Below are positions 57,149 through 64,000 of a stretch of 64,000 nucleotides of DNA, one piece after another. Both the position numbers and the translations under genes were made by a program. The notes below the pieces were generated by a model that was given only the letters and a program-made list of their open reading frames with translations, had not been told where the DNA came from and made no database searches. Numbering within the stretch: position 1 is the stretch's first letter; every line of letters begins with the position of its first letter. Origin of the DNA: Bacteroidaceae bacterium. Lineage in GTDB: Bacteria > Bacteroidota > Bacteroidia > Bacteroidales > Bacteroidaceae. The stretch is from assembly GCA_017647225.1 (NCBI GenBank), contig JAGCLA010000023.1:62001-126000 (forward strand). Reading direction: 5' to 3'.

Positions 57149-57793
57149 ATGACAAACAAATCAAAACTATTGCTTGCAGCAGAATTGCTCAACATCAAGG
57201 CAGTAAAATTGCAGCCGGAGCAGCCTTTCACATGGGCTTCAGGTTGGAAATCACCATTCTATTGCGACAACCGCAAGACATTGTCATTCCCAGGATTGCG
57301 CACACGCGTCAAGTTGGGTCTTGCAAACCTCATTCTCGAGGAGTTCCCCGAAGCTGAAACAGTTGCAGGTGTAGCAACCGGCGCTATCGCACAGGGCGCA
57401 CTCGTTGCCGAAGAGCTCGGCAAGCCATTCGTTTATGTACGTCCAAAGGCAAAAGACCACGGTATGGGCAACCAGATTGAGGGTGACGTACAGCCTGGTA
57501 CAAAAGTTGTGGTTGTGGAAGACCTTGTATCAACAGGCTTGAGCAGCTTACGTGCAGTAGATGCTTTGCGCGCAGCAGGCGTAGAGGTTGTTGGTATGGT
57601 TGCGTCATTCACATACGGTTTCGACGTTGCAACCGAAGCTTTTGCAAATGCAGGTGTCAAGCTCATCACTCTTACCGACTACGAAGCTGTTCTTGAAGCA
57701 GCAAAAGAGACAGGCTATATCACCGAGGACGTAATGCCAACACTTCAGGAGTGGCGTGCAAACCCATCGGAGTGGAGAAACGACCTCAAGTAA
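57149..57793 (+). CDS. pyrE: Orotate phosphoribosyltransferase
   Basis: 214 residues. Forms OMP from orotate and PRPP in pyrimidine synthesis. Conserved parts: FTWASGWKSPFYCDNR, the VRPKAKDHG loop and the PRPP-binding VVVEDLVSTGLSSLRAVD. Cytoplasmic. Four nt before the SRPBCC gene, so co-transcribed. Confidence 0.97.
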   Translation: MTNKSKLLLAAELLNIKAVKLQPEQPFTWASGWKSPFYCDNRKTLSFPGLRTRVKLGLANLILEEFPEAETVAGVATGAIAQGALVAEELGKPFVYVRPKAKDHGMGNQIEGDVQPGTKVVVVEDLVSTGLSSLRAVDALRAAGVEVVGMVASFTYGFDVATEAFANAGVKLITLTDYEAVLEAAKETGYITEDVMPTLQEWRANPSEWRNDLK

Positions 57794-57797
57794 AGCC

Positions 57798-58208
57798 ATG
57801 AGCCAATACGAAAGTAGCATAAAGTGCATACCTTATTCACAAGAGAGGGTATATACAAAACTTGAAGACCTGAACAACATCGAAGGCATCAAGGACAAGT
57901 TGCCCGAAGACAAAGTCAAGGACCTTCAGTACAGCCGCGACGAAGCGACGGTAAATGTTCCGCCACTTGGAAATGTAACACTACGCATCATCGACCGCGA
58001 ACCTTCAAAATGCATCAAGCTTGAAGTTGCCGGCTCACCGATGCCCGTAACAATCTGGATTCAGATAATCCCGAATGGCGAGGAAGCAGCGAAAATGCGT
58101 GTTGTGGCAAAAGCCGAAGTGAATTTCATGCTACGCTCAATGATAGAAAAGCCCCTAAAGGACGGACTTGAGAAAATCGCAGAAGCGTTGTCAATGATAA
58201 GCTATTAA
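57798..58208 (+). CDS. SRPBCC family protein
   Basis: 136 residues. Compact START/polyketide-cyclase-like fold with ESSIKCIPYSQERVYTKLED at the start and the long C-terminal helix (IEKPLKDGLEKIAEALSMI). This fold binds hydrophobic ligands; a ligand is not identifiable. Genes of this kind regularly follow pyrE in Bacteroidales. The ATG at 57798 sits 4 nt after the pyrE stop. Confidence 0.87.
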   Translation: MSQYESSIKCIPYSQERVYTKLEDLNNIEGIKDKLPEDKVKDLQYSRDEATVNVPPLGNVTLRIIDREPSKCIKLEVAGSPMPVTIWIQIIPNGEEAAKMRVVAKAEVNFMLRSMIEKPLKDGLEKIAEALSMISY

Positions 58209-58217
58209 GACATTGAG

Positions 58218-58249
58218 GAGGGTAACGGATTTTCTCTGTTACCCTCTTT
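58218..58249 (+). terminator. Terminator after pyrE operon
   Basis: GAGGGTAAC-type stem (58218-58226 with 58238-58246) followed by TTTAATTT. Confidence 0.7.
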
Positions 58250-58321
58250 AATTTAAGTTAACTCCGCGAGGAATATACAATAAAGCAACACACCCGACGT
58301 TTTCATTGTAAAACATTGCCA

Positions 58322-58840
58322 ATGAAAAAAATAGCCAAAGTTTTACTTTTAGTCGCAGCAATGTTGTTCACAGGATGTGACGACGATAGCCAATACTCTA
58401 TATATAGGGTCAATTTTGTTTTCGACAAAAGCATAAGCCCCTATATACATGTCAACAGCTACGGAGAGTTCATTTGTGTAAGACGCGGATCAAAAGCCGG
58501 CCAATACCAACTGACCGACCCAATGGGCAACACACAAACTATTCTCATTCCCGAAATGCAGATGCAGACCAACCCATTCCATTACGGACTCGGCGGACTG
58601 ATTATCGGAACCCCCATGAACTGCGACGGCAATATATGGGCATACGACTGGGCCTGCCCGTCGTGTGACAACCAACGCCACCGTGTAGAGATAGACCACA
58701 TAACGGGATATGCCAAATGCCCCAACTGCGTAACCACATTCGACCTGAACAGCGGAGGCTTTGCCATTGAAGGGAAATCAAGACCACTCTGGCACTACAG
58801 AGTATATACCATTGAGCCCAATGTGATAATACAAAATTAA
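58322..58840 (+). CDS. Lipoprotein with two CPxC motifs
   Basis: 172 residues. Lipobox in AMLFTGCDDD gives an anchored periplasmic or surface protein. In the C-terminal half are CPSCDNQRHRV and AKCPNCVTTFDL, a four-cysteine arrangement that could bind zinc or iron as in rubredoxin- or Rieske-like folds; the His pattern of a true Rieske protein is missing. I do not recognise a named family. The ATG at 58322 is chosen over a TTG two codons earlier. Stands alone between the pyrE operon and tRNA-Leu. Confidence 0.75.
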   Translation: MKKIAKVLLLVAAMLFTGCDDDSQYSIYRVNFVFDKSISPYIHVNSYGEFICVRRGSKAGQYQLTDPMGNTQTILIPEMQMQTNPFHYGLGGLIIGTPMNCDGNIWAYDWACPSCDNQRHRVEIDHITGYAKCPNCVTTFDLNSGGFAIEGKSRPLWHYRVYTIEPNVIIQN

Positions 58841-58851
58841 AGATAAAGCAG

Positions 58852-58884
58852 ATTGCATATTTGACAAAAAGTTTTTATCTTTGC
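58852..58884 (+). promoter_or_regulatory. Promoter of tRNA-Leu
   Basis: ATTG (58852-58855), 20-nt spacer, TATCTTTGC (58876-58884). Confidence 0.65.
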
Positions 58885-58919
58885 ACCCGTTGTCGCGCAG
58901 ACAACAGAATTTTAAGGTC

Positions 58920-59005
58920 GCTCGAATGGTGGAATCGGTAGACACGAAGGACTTAAAATCCTTTGGCATTTAAACGCCGTGCGGGTTCAAGTCCCGCTTC
59001 GAGTA
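58920..59005 (+). tRNA. tRNA-Leu (anticodon TAA)
   Basis: 86-nt class II tRNA with a long variable arm (TGGCATTTAAACGCCG). Anticodon stem AAGGA-CTTAAAA-TCCTT with TAA, T arm GCGGG-TTCAAGT-CCCGC, acceptor GCTCGAA with a terminal G-U pair. CCA not encoded. Confidence 0.93.
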
Positions 59006-59019
59006 CTAATCTCACTTAC

Positions 59020-59057
59020 ATCTCCTTGCAAGAAATTCTTGCAAGGAGATATTGTTT
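59020..59057 (+). terminator. Terminator of tRNA-Leu
   Basis: ATCTCCTTGCAAGAA (59020-59034) pairs with TTCTTGCAAGGAGAT (59036-59050), then ATTGTTTT. Confidence 0.85.
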
Positions 59058-59138
59058 TACAAAAACGTCACATAAACTTTCACTTAATTACATTATCGCC
59101 TCTACTACCCTCTTTTTTGGCGTTTTTAAGATTTTCTC

Positions 59139-59170
59139 TTTGTTATTATAAATTAATAATATAAATTTGC
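59139..59170 (+). promoter_or_regulatory. Promoter of the GH95 gene
   Basis: TTTG (59139-59142), 19-nt spacer, TAAATTTGC (59162-59170), an exact match. The leader to ATG 59263 is about 85 nt and AT-rich. Confidence 0.8.
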
Positions 59171-59262
59171 TAATTGAAATAGTGTGCGTATGCATTACGT
59201 CCTATTCTTATTTTTTTAGAGGAATAATTAAAACTTAATACTAACTAATAAAAACAAACTCT

Positions 59263-62200
59263 ATGAAAAAGATTTTCTTTATGCTAGTCTCTTTCTTGTG
59301 CATGGCTTTTGCGGCACAGGCTCAGACTGCAGTAACTGATCTTTCGCAGTTGAGCAACGACAAAGTTTACACATTGCGCAGTTCGCGTTGTTTCTTGCTC
59401 TACAGCGACGCAGTCAAAGACAAACTTTGTTCCAGCAATGGAAACTCTGTTGGTACTGTAACAAGAAACAATGCAGATCCTGCACAGTTGTTCCGTATCG
59501 AAAAGAACGGTTCAAACTACTATCTTTACAGCTTAGGTGCTGAAAAGTATGTAGATGCATCAGGAGCATACGTTGCTAACCCATCAGCCGCTATGAAGAT
59601 TGAAAACGTTGGTGGCAATCACCCTTGGAAACTTGGTTTGGGCAGCAATTACATGAACTCACAAATACCTGGCCAAACAGCAGAAGGTATTATGGTTAAC
59701 GATTGGACAACAACCGATGAGGGTAACTGCTATATCATCGAAGAGGGCGTTGCTCCTTCATCTGAACTTACAGTAACAGTCCTTGGTACAAAGGATGCTG
59801 CTGCCGGCGTTGTTATCAACGATACAGAGTACAAGAATGGTGATACATTTACTGTTGATTACGTACTCAAGAGAAACAATCTCAAGGCAAATGAAATTAC
59901 CGGCAAGATTGCTTCGGCATACGTTGATGGCGCTGTAGTTTATGTAAGCTATTTCGACGCTGATACAAAGTTCTACACTATCAAGAACGGCAAGGGCGGT
60001 TATGTAAGTTTGAACCCTGATTACGTAAACGGTGGTAACTTAACCCTTTCAAACACAAGTACTCCACGCAACAATCAGGGAGCATGGGCCTTCGTTGAGC
60101 AGAGCGCTAACTCTGGTATTTACAAAGTGTATAACTACTCTACCGGCCTCGCAAAGGTGCTTGGTATGACCGGAAGCGAAGCTGCAGCACGTGCAACCAT
60201 GGTTGCTCCAGATGCAACATCGCACAAAACAGAATTTGAAGGATCCTTCAATTTTGACGGTTCCGATGCTTCTTATATAAAAATAAAAGGCACAAGCAAC
60301 TGGTGGAACAACCGAGATAATAATCTCGCTTTGTGGAATTATGGAAGTGTTACTGGTGACCAAGGCAGCAAGTTCTTCCTCGAAGAGGTTGAAATCGCAG
60401 ACCTCCCCAATGAATATATCTATGAAACTTCTAAAATTGAGGGTGTCAAATCATACTCTCCAAAGAACCCTAATACATTGTGGTACACAACTTCAGCCGA
60501 GGCTGCAGGAGTAAGCTATCCTTGGATGGAGTATGCATTGCCATTGGGTAATGGCGAGCTTGGCTGTATGGTATTCGGCGGCGTACTTACCGAAGAACTC
60601 CAGTTCAACGAAAAGACTCTTTGGAGTGGCCCAGCAAACACTGTTGGTGCTGGTGGCGGTAACCGTACATTCATGAACTTCGGTTCATTGTTTATCAGAA
60701 ACAATGACAATGCCGCAATAACCGGTGTAACAGACTACGTTCGTTACCTCGATATAGAAGAGGGTGTTGCCGGCGTTGAGTTCAAGAACGCAAATGGTAC
60801 AAAACAGATTCGCAAGTACTTCAGCTCTGCTCCCGACCAGGTTATTGCAGGCCAGTACACTATTGAAGGCAACGACAAATTGGACCTCACATTCATGCTT
60901 GAACCTGGCACAGGTATTGGTGCAAGCAAGGTGATATACAACAACAATACAGCTGAATTCACCGGTGCAATGACATCTGTTAACTATGCTGCACGTTTGC
61001 ACATTGTTGCAGACCAGGGTGCAACTTTCAAAGCAACAAAGAATGGCATCACCATTAAAAACGCAACAGAAGTCGTTTTCTACCTCAAGGGTGCTACAAA
61101 CTTCAATGGCGATATGGAAGTTCTCAACAACTATTTTACAGCAGAGACTCCTGCCGACGTAAACGAACGTGTAAAGAACGATATACAGAAAGCTGTAAAC
61201 AAGAAATTCCCCGCAGTCAGAGCAGACCATATTGCAGATTTCAGAGCTATCACAAAGCGTATGACATTCGACCTTGGTCTTGCAACACCAACAGTTGACA
61301 CAAAGACATTGGTTGACAACTACTATCCGAACAATGCAAATGCCGACAGCAAGGAGAACGACCACCTGTTCCTTGAGCAACTCTATTTCCACTATGGCCG
61401 TTACTTGGCTATCAGTTCAAACCGTAAGCCTATTGCTGCTCCAAACAACCTTCAGGGTATCTGGAACGACCGTGGCGCTGACTCACCTTGGAACTCTGAC
61501 GTTCACACAAACATCAACATCCAAATGAACTACTGGCCAACTGAAATCACTAACCTCAGCGACCTCCACAAGCCATTCGTAAACTTCATTATCCGTGGTG
61601 CACAGAGTGAGGGTTGGAAGAAGGTTGGCGAGCTGTACAACGGTGGTCACGGCTGGAGTGTATTGACAGAGACTTCACTCTACAACAGTATGAGTACATG
61701 GGGAGACAACTATCTTGTTGCCAACGTATGGTACACAAGCCACTTGTGGATGCACTGGCGTTACACACAAGATAAGGAGTTTTTGAAGAAAGCATTCCCT
61801 GTAATGTGGGATTGTGCAGAATTCTGGTTCCACCGTTTGATAAAGGACCGTACAGTCAATGACGGCACATGGGTTGCTCCGGACGAGTATTCTGCAGAGC
61901 AAAATGACCACCCTAAAGAGGATGCGACTGCTCACGCCCAACAGATGATTAGTTACCTCTTCGAGAATATTGCCGAAGCGATTGAAATTCTTGGAGCAGA
62001 GGAACTTAAGATATCACAAGAGCAGCTTGATAAGCTCAATGACTACCTTGCAAATACCGACAAAGGATTGCACACAGAAGAATATACAGGCAAATGGGGT
62101 ACATACAATGGAGTAAAGAGTGGCGATTTGTTGCTACGCGAATGGAAATATGCTCCATATAGTGTTTCTAATGATAGAGGTCATCGTCACATGTCACACA

Positions 62201-62961
62201 TGATGGCTCTATTCCCATTGGACCAGATTACTCCTGATAATGAATTCTTTGAGCCTGCAGTAAATTCTTTATTACTCCGCGGCGATGAAGCTACAGGTTG
62301 GTCAATGGGTTGGAAGGTTAACCTTTGGGCTCGCGCTCAGGACGGCGACCACGCTCACATCATCATCAAGAACGCGTTGAAGCACTCAACAACATACGGA
62401 ACAGACCAGGGCCAGGGTGGTATCTACTACAACCTCTTCGACTCACACGCTCCATTCCAGATTGACGGTAACTTCGGTGTATGTTCAGGTATCGCAGAGA
62501 TGTTGTTGCAGAGTGCACACGGTTACATCAACATTCTCCCTGCATTGCCGGCAGTTTGGAACAAGACCGGTAATGTAACCGGTATGAAGGCAATGGGTAA
62601 CTTCACCGTTGATTTCTGCTGGGCTGACGGTAAATGTAACTGGGTTCGCATCACAAGCAACGCAGGTGCTGAATTGCGTGTACGCTGCAACCGTAGTGCA
62701 GTAGCGATGAATGAAGCAAAGATTCTTGTCAATGGTAATGATGTTACAGTGGAAATTGACGAGAACGGTATTGCTACAATTCCTTGCAGTAAGAACGATG
62801 TTGTTGAAATTGAATTTGCCGAAGGTACATTAGGCATCAACAGCATCAGTTCTGAGGCTGTCAGTAATGGCCGAATTTACGATTTGCAAGGACGTTGCAT
62901 CAAGGAAATAACAAAACCAGGTATTTACATTGTAAACGGCGAAAAGAAGTTTATAAAGTAA
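59263..62961 (+). CDS. GH95 family glycosidase (alpha-L-fucosidase type) with T9SS-like tail
   Basis: 1232 residues. Signal peptide (KKIFFMLVSFLCMAFAAQA). Two N-terminal non-catalytic modules that look like beta-trefoil or lectin-like units (about residues 22-165 and 225-385). The GH95 region (about 405-1185) begins with LWYTTSAEAAGVSYPWMEYA and has NLQGIWNDRGADSPW (about 728), HTNINIQMNYWPTEI (about 747, Asn pair of the active site), VAPDEYSAEQND and FQIDGNFGVCSGIAEM (about 1064, likely catalytic Asp). The last ~40 residues (GRIYDLQGRCIKEITKPG ... YIVNGEKKF) resemble Prevotella-type T9SS sorting signals, so it is likely surface-bound or secreted. Known members hydrolyse alpha-1,2-fucosides and, in some cases, alpha-galactosides. 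Confidence 0.92.
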   Translation: MKKIFFMLVSFLCMAFAAQAQTAVTDLSQLSNDKVYTLRSSRCFLLYSDAVKDKLCSSNGNSVGTVTRNNADPAQLFRIEKNGSNYYLYSLGAEKYVDASGAYVANPSAAMKIENVGGNHPWKLGLGSNYMNSQIPGQTAEGIMVNDWTTTDEGNCYIIEEGVAPSSELTVTVLGTKDAAAGVVINDTEYKNGDTFTVDYVLKRNNLKANEITGKIASAYVDGAVVYVSYFDADTKFYTIKNGKGGYVSLNPDYVNGGNLTLSNTSTPRNNQGAWAFVEQSANSGIYKVYNYSTGLAKVLGMTGSEAAARATMVAPDATSHKTEFEGSFNFDGSDASYIKIKGTSNWWNNRDNNLALWNYGSVTGDQGSKFFLEEVEIADLPNEYIYETSKIEGVKSYSPKNPNTLWYTTSAEAAGVSYPWMEYALPLGNGELGCMVFGGVLTEELQFNEKTLWSGPANTVGAGGGNRTFMNFGSLFIRNNDNAAITGVTDYVRYLDIEEGVAGVEFKNANGTKQIRKYFSSAPDQVIAGQYTIEGNDKLDLTFMLEPGTGIGASKVIYNNNTAEFTGAMTSVNYAARLHIVADQGATFKATKNGITIKNATEVVFYLKGATNFNGDMEVLNNYFTAETPADVNERVKNDIQKAVNKKFPAVRADHIADFRAITKRMTFDLGLATPTVDTKTLVDNYYPNNANADSKENDHLFLEQLYFHYGRYLAISSNRKPIAAPNNLQGIWNDRGADSPWNSDVHTNINIQMNYWPTEITNLSDLHKPFVNFIIRGAQSEGWKKVGELYNGGHGWSVLTETSLYNSMSTWGDNYLVANVWYTSHLWMHWRYTQDKEFLKKAFPVMWDCAEFWFHRLIKDRTVNDGTWVAPDEYSAEQNDHPKEDATAHAQQMISYLFENIAEAIEILGAEELKISQEQLDKLNDYLANTDKGLHTEEYTGKWGTYNGVKSGDLLLREWKYAPYSVSNDRGHRHMSHMMALFPLDQITPDNEFFEPAVNSLLLRGDEATGWSMGWKVNLWARAQDGDHAHIIIKNALKHSTTYGTDQGQGGIYYNLFDSHAPFQIDGNFGVCSGIAEMLLQSAHGYINILPALPAVWNKTGNVTGMKAMGNFTVDFCWADGKCNWVRITSNAGAELRVRCNRSAVAMNEAKILVNGNDVTVEIDENGIATIPCSKNDVVEIEFAEGTLGINSISSEAVSNGRIYDLQGRCIKEITKPGIYIVNGEKKFIK

Positions 62962-62989
62962 TAAACAGGTGTTTATATTAAATAATGAC

Positions 62990-63024
62990 AAGCGACTGAC
63001 GGATTCCGTCGGTCGCTTTGTTTG
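62990..63024 (+). terminator. Terminator after the GH95 gene
   Basis: AGCGACTGACGG (62991-63002) pairs with CCGTCGGTCGCT (63006-63017, one G-U pair), then TTGTTTGTT. Confidence 0.8.
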
Positions 63025-63129
63025 TTACCTCATTGAAAACGTGAAATCCTTTGATTATATAGCTGAAATTTATCACAAACTTGTTTTATATCTCGGTCGG
63101 TTTTCACTATATTCGCAGTATAAAATAAT

Positions 63130-63284
63130 AGGTAATAATATAGCAGTTGACCCGCAACTTGTTTTCTTTACGAACTTGTCATCCTGAACGAATGTGAAGG
63201 ATCTCAAAACCGAGTTAAAAAGAGAGATGCTTCGCTTTGCTCAGCATGACAAATAATATTTGGGTCAACATCTATATTATCGCT
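63130..63284. mobile_element. 155-bp MITE-like dispersed repeat, copy B
   Basis: Matches 48786-48940 in the same orientation with three substitutions, in a 357-nt gap that otherwise holds only the GH95 terminator. Same ~23-bp imperfect terminal inverted repeats. The bases immediately outside both copies differ, which fixes the element's ends. Confidence 0.8.
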
Positions 63285-63318
63285 AAATAATATAAGGAAA
63301 AACATAATATAAAATACC

Positions 63319-64000
63319 ATGCAGAAAAGAATCATTGAGTGCGTACCAAACTTTTCAGAAGGTCGCAACATGGAAGTTATCAAGCAGATAACCGATGCTA
63401 TAGAGGCAGTAAAAGGCGTTAAATTGCTTGATGTGGACCCGGGCGAATGTACAAACCGAACAGTAGTAACATTTGTGGGAGAGCCGGAAGCTGTGTGCAA
63501 CGCTGCCGTTGCCGGAATAAAGCGAGCTACAGAACTTATTGATATGCGCCAGCACAAAGGCGCACACCCACGTATGGGAGCGTGCGACGTATGCCCACTG
63601 ATTCCCGTTTCGGGAATAACAATGGAAGAGTGCGCCGAACTTGCACGTGCTCTTGCCAAACGCATTGCCGACGAACTTGGCGTGCCTACATATTGCTATG
63701 AAGCAGCCGCCTTCAAGCCCGAACGTCGCAACCTTGCAGTATGTCGTGCCGGAGAATACGAAGGCCTGCCCGAAAAAATGGCAAACGAGGACAAACGCCC
63801 TGACTTTGGCGCAAGACCATACGATGACGGAATTGCACGTACAGGCGCAACAGCCGTTGGAGCACGCGACTTCCTTGTTGCAGTAAACTACAACCTCAAT
63901 ACCACATCGACACGTCGCGCCAATGCCATTGCATTCGACGTGCGCGAAAAGGGGCGTCCAATGCGCGAAGGAAATTCCATAACAGGAAAGATAATAACCG
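63319..64000 (+). CDS. ftcD: Glutamate formimidoyltransferase (partial, runs off the window)
   Basis: The first 227 codons are present. IIECVPNFSEGRNMEVI, LLDVDPGECTNRTVVTFVG, MRQHKGAHPRMGACDVCP and the FTCD block VNYNLNTTSTRRANAIA identify the formiminotransferase. It moves the formimino group from N-formimino-L-glutamate to tetrahydrofolate in histidine degradation. Whether a cyclodeaminase domain follows cannot be seen. Confidence 0.95.
   Translation, partial: MQKRIIECVPNFSEGRNMEVIKQITDAIEAVKGVKLLDVDPGECTNRTVVTFVGEPEAVCNAAVAGIKRATELIDMRQHKGAHPRMGACDVCPLIPVSGITMEECAELARALAKRIADELGVPTYCYEAAAFKPERRNLAVCRAGEYEGLPEKMANEDKRPDFGARPYDDGIARTGATAVGARDFLVAVNYNLNTTSTRRANAIAFDVREKGRPMREGNSITGKIIT

Noticed and set aside
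60685-61392. 235-codon open frame antisense to the GH95 gene
   Set aside because: It is a mirror of the conserved GH95 coding frame, Cys/Val-rich without domains, and has no promoter. The sense protein explains the sequence.

Overview
This is a chromosomal segment of a Bacteroidota bacterium, most likely order Bacteroidales and probably Prevotellaceae-like. Promoters match the Bacteroides-type pattern (TTTG, about 20 nt, TAnnTTTGY), purine-rich ribosome sites are scarce, and the cell envelope genes are typical of the order. A type IX secretion system (T9SS) sortase, porU, is followed by porV, and a glycosidase ends in a tail resembling Prevotella T9SS sorting signals. Base composition is moderate by eye, except for one clearly AT-rich island at about 27.7-31.4 kb. 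Genus cannot be fixed from the sequence alone.

Layout. 0-5 kb (minus): an EF-hand membrane protein, a DUF3109 protein and gpmI. 5-21.9 kb (plus): Nudix hydrolase, a TPR protein paired with an outer-membrane barrel, topA-aroK, speA, a YgjP-type metallopeptidase, a GNAT-like protein, parE, coaD, an S41 protease and a GH108 muramidase. 22-27.4 kb (minus): a methyltransferase preceded by a tiny Pmp3-family gene, pckA, a CPBP protease and ribF. 27.6-31.2 kb: tRNA-Met(CAT), a structured non-coding stretch, then an AT-rich run of small genes of unknown function (J-like, zinc-ribbon/membrane, TPR). 31.5-37.2 kb: a phosphatidylserine decarboxylase-like gene, a secreted arginine deiminase (minus), hflX and class I fumarase. 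37.5-48.7 kb (minus): ribD, two envelope proteins, uppS, bamA, three OmpH/Skp paralogues, murI and an ABC-F ATPase. 49.0-56.6 kb (minus): rex, a FAH-family enzyme, porU, porV, ispF and a metallophosphoesterase. 56.7-64 kb (plus): a SUI1-family factor, pyrE, an SRPBCC protein, a lipoprotein, tRNA-Leu(TAA), a large GH95 glycosidase with a T9SS-like tail, and the start of a glutamate formimidoyltransferase gene.

How it fits together. Much of the window is housekeeping biased towards envelope construction: BamA with three Skp-like periplasmic chaperones, UppS and MurI for peptidoglycan, and PorU/PorV for export and anchoring of cargo such as the GH95 enzyme. The parts least explained by known families are the AT-rich operon beside tRNA-Met with the inverted-repeat zone before it, and a 155-bp MITE-like repeat present twice (48.8 and 63.1 kb). 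No CRISPR array, integrase, transposase or complete prophage is visible.
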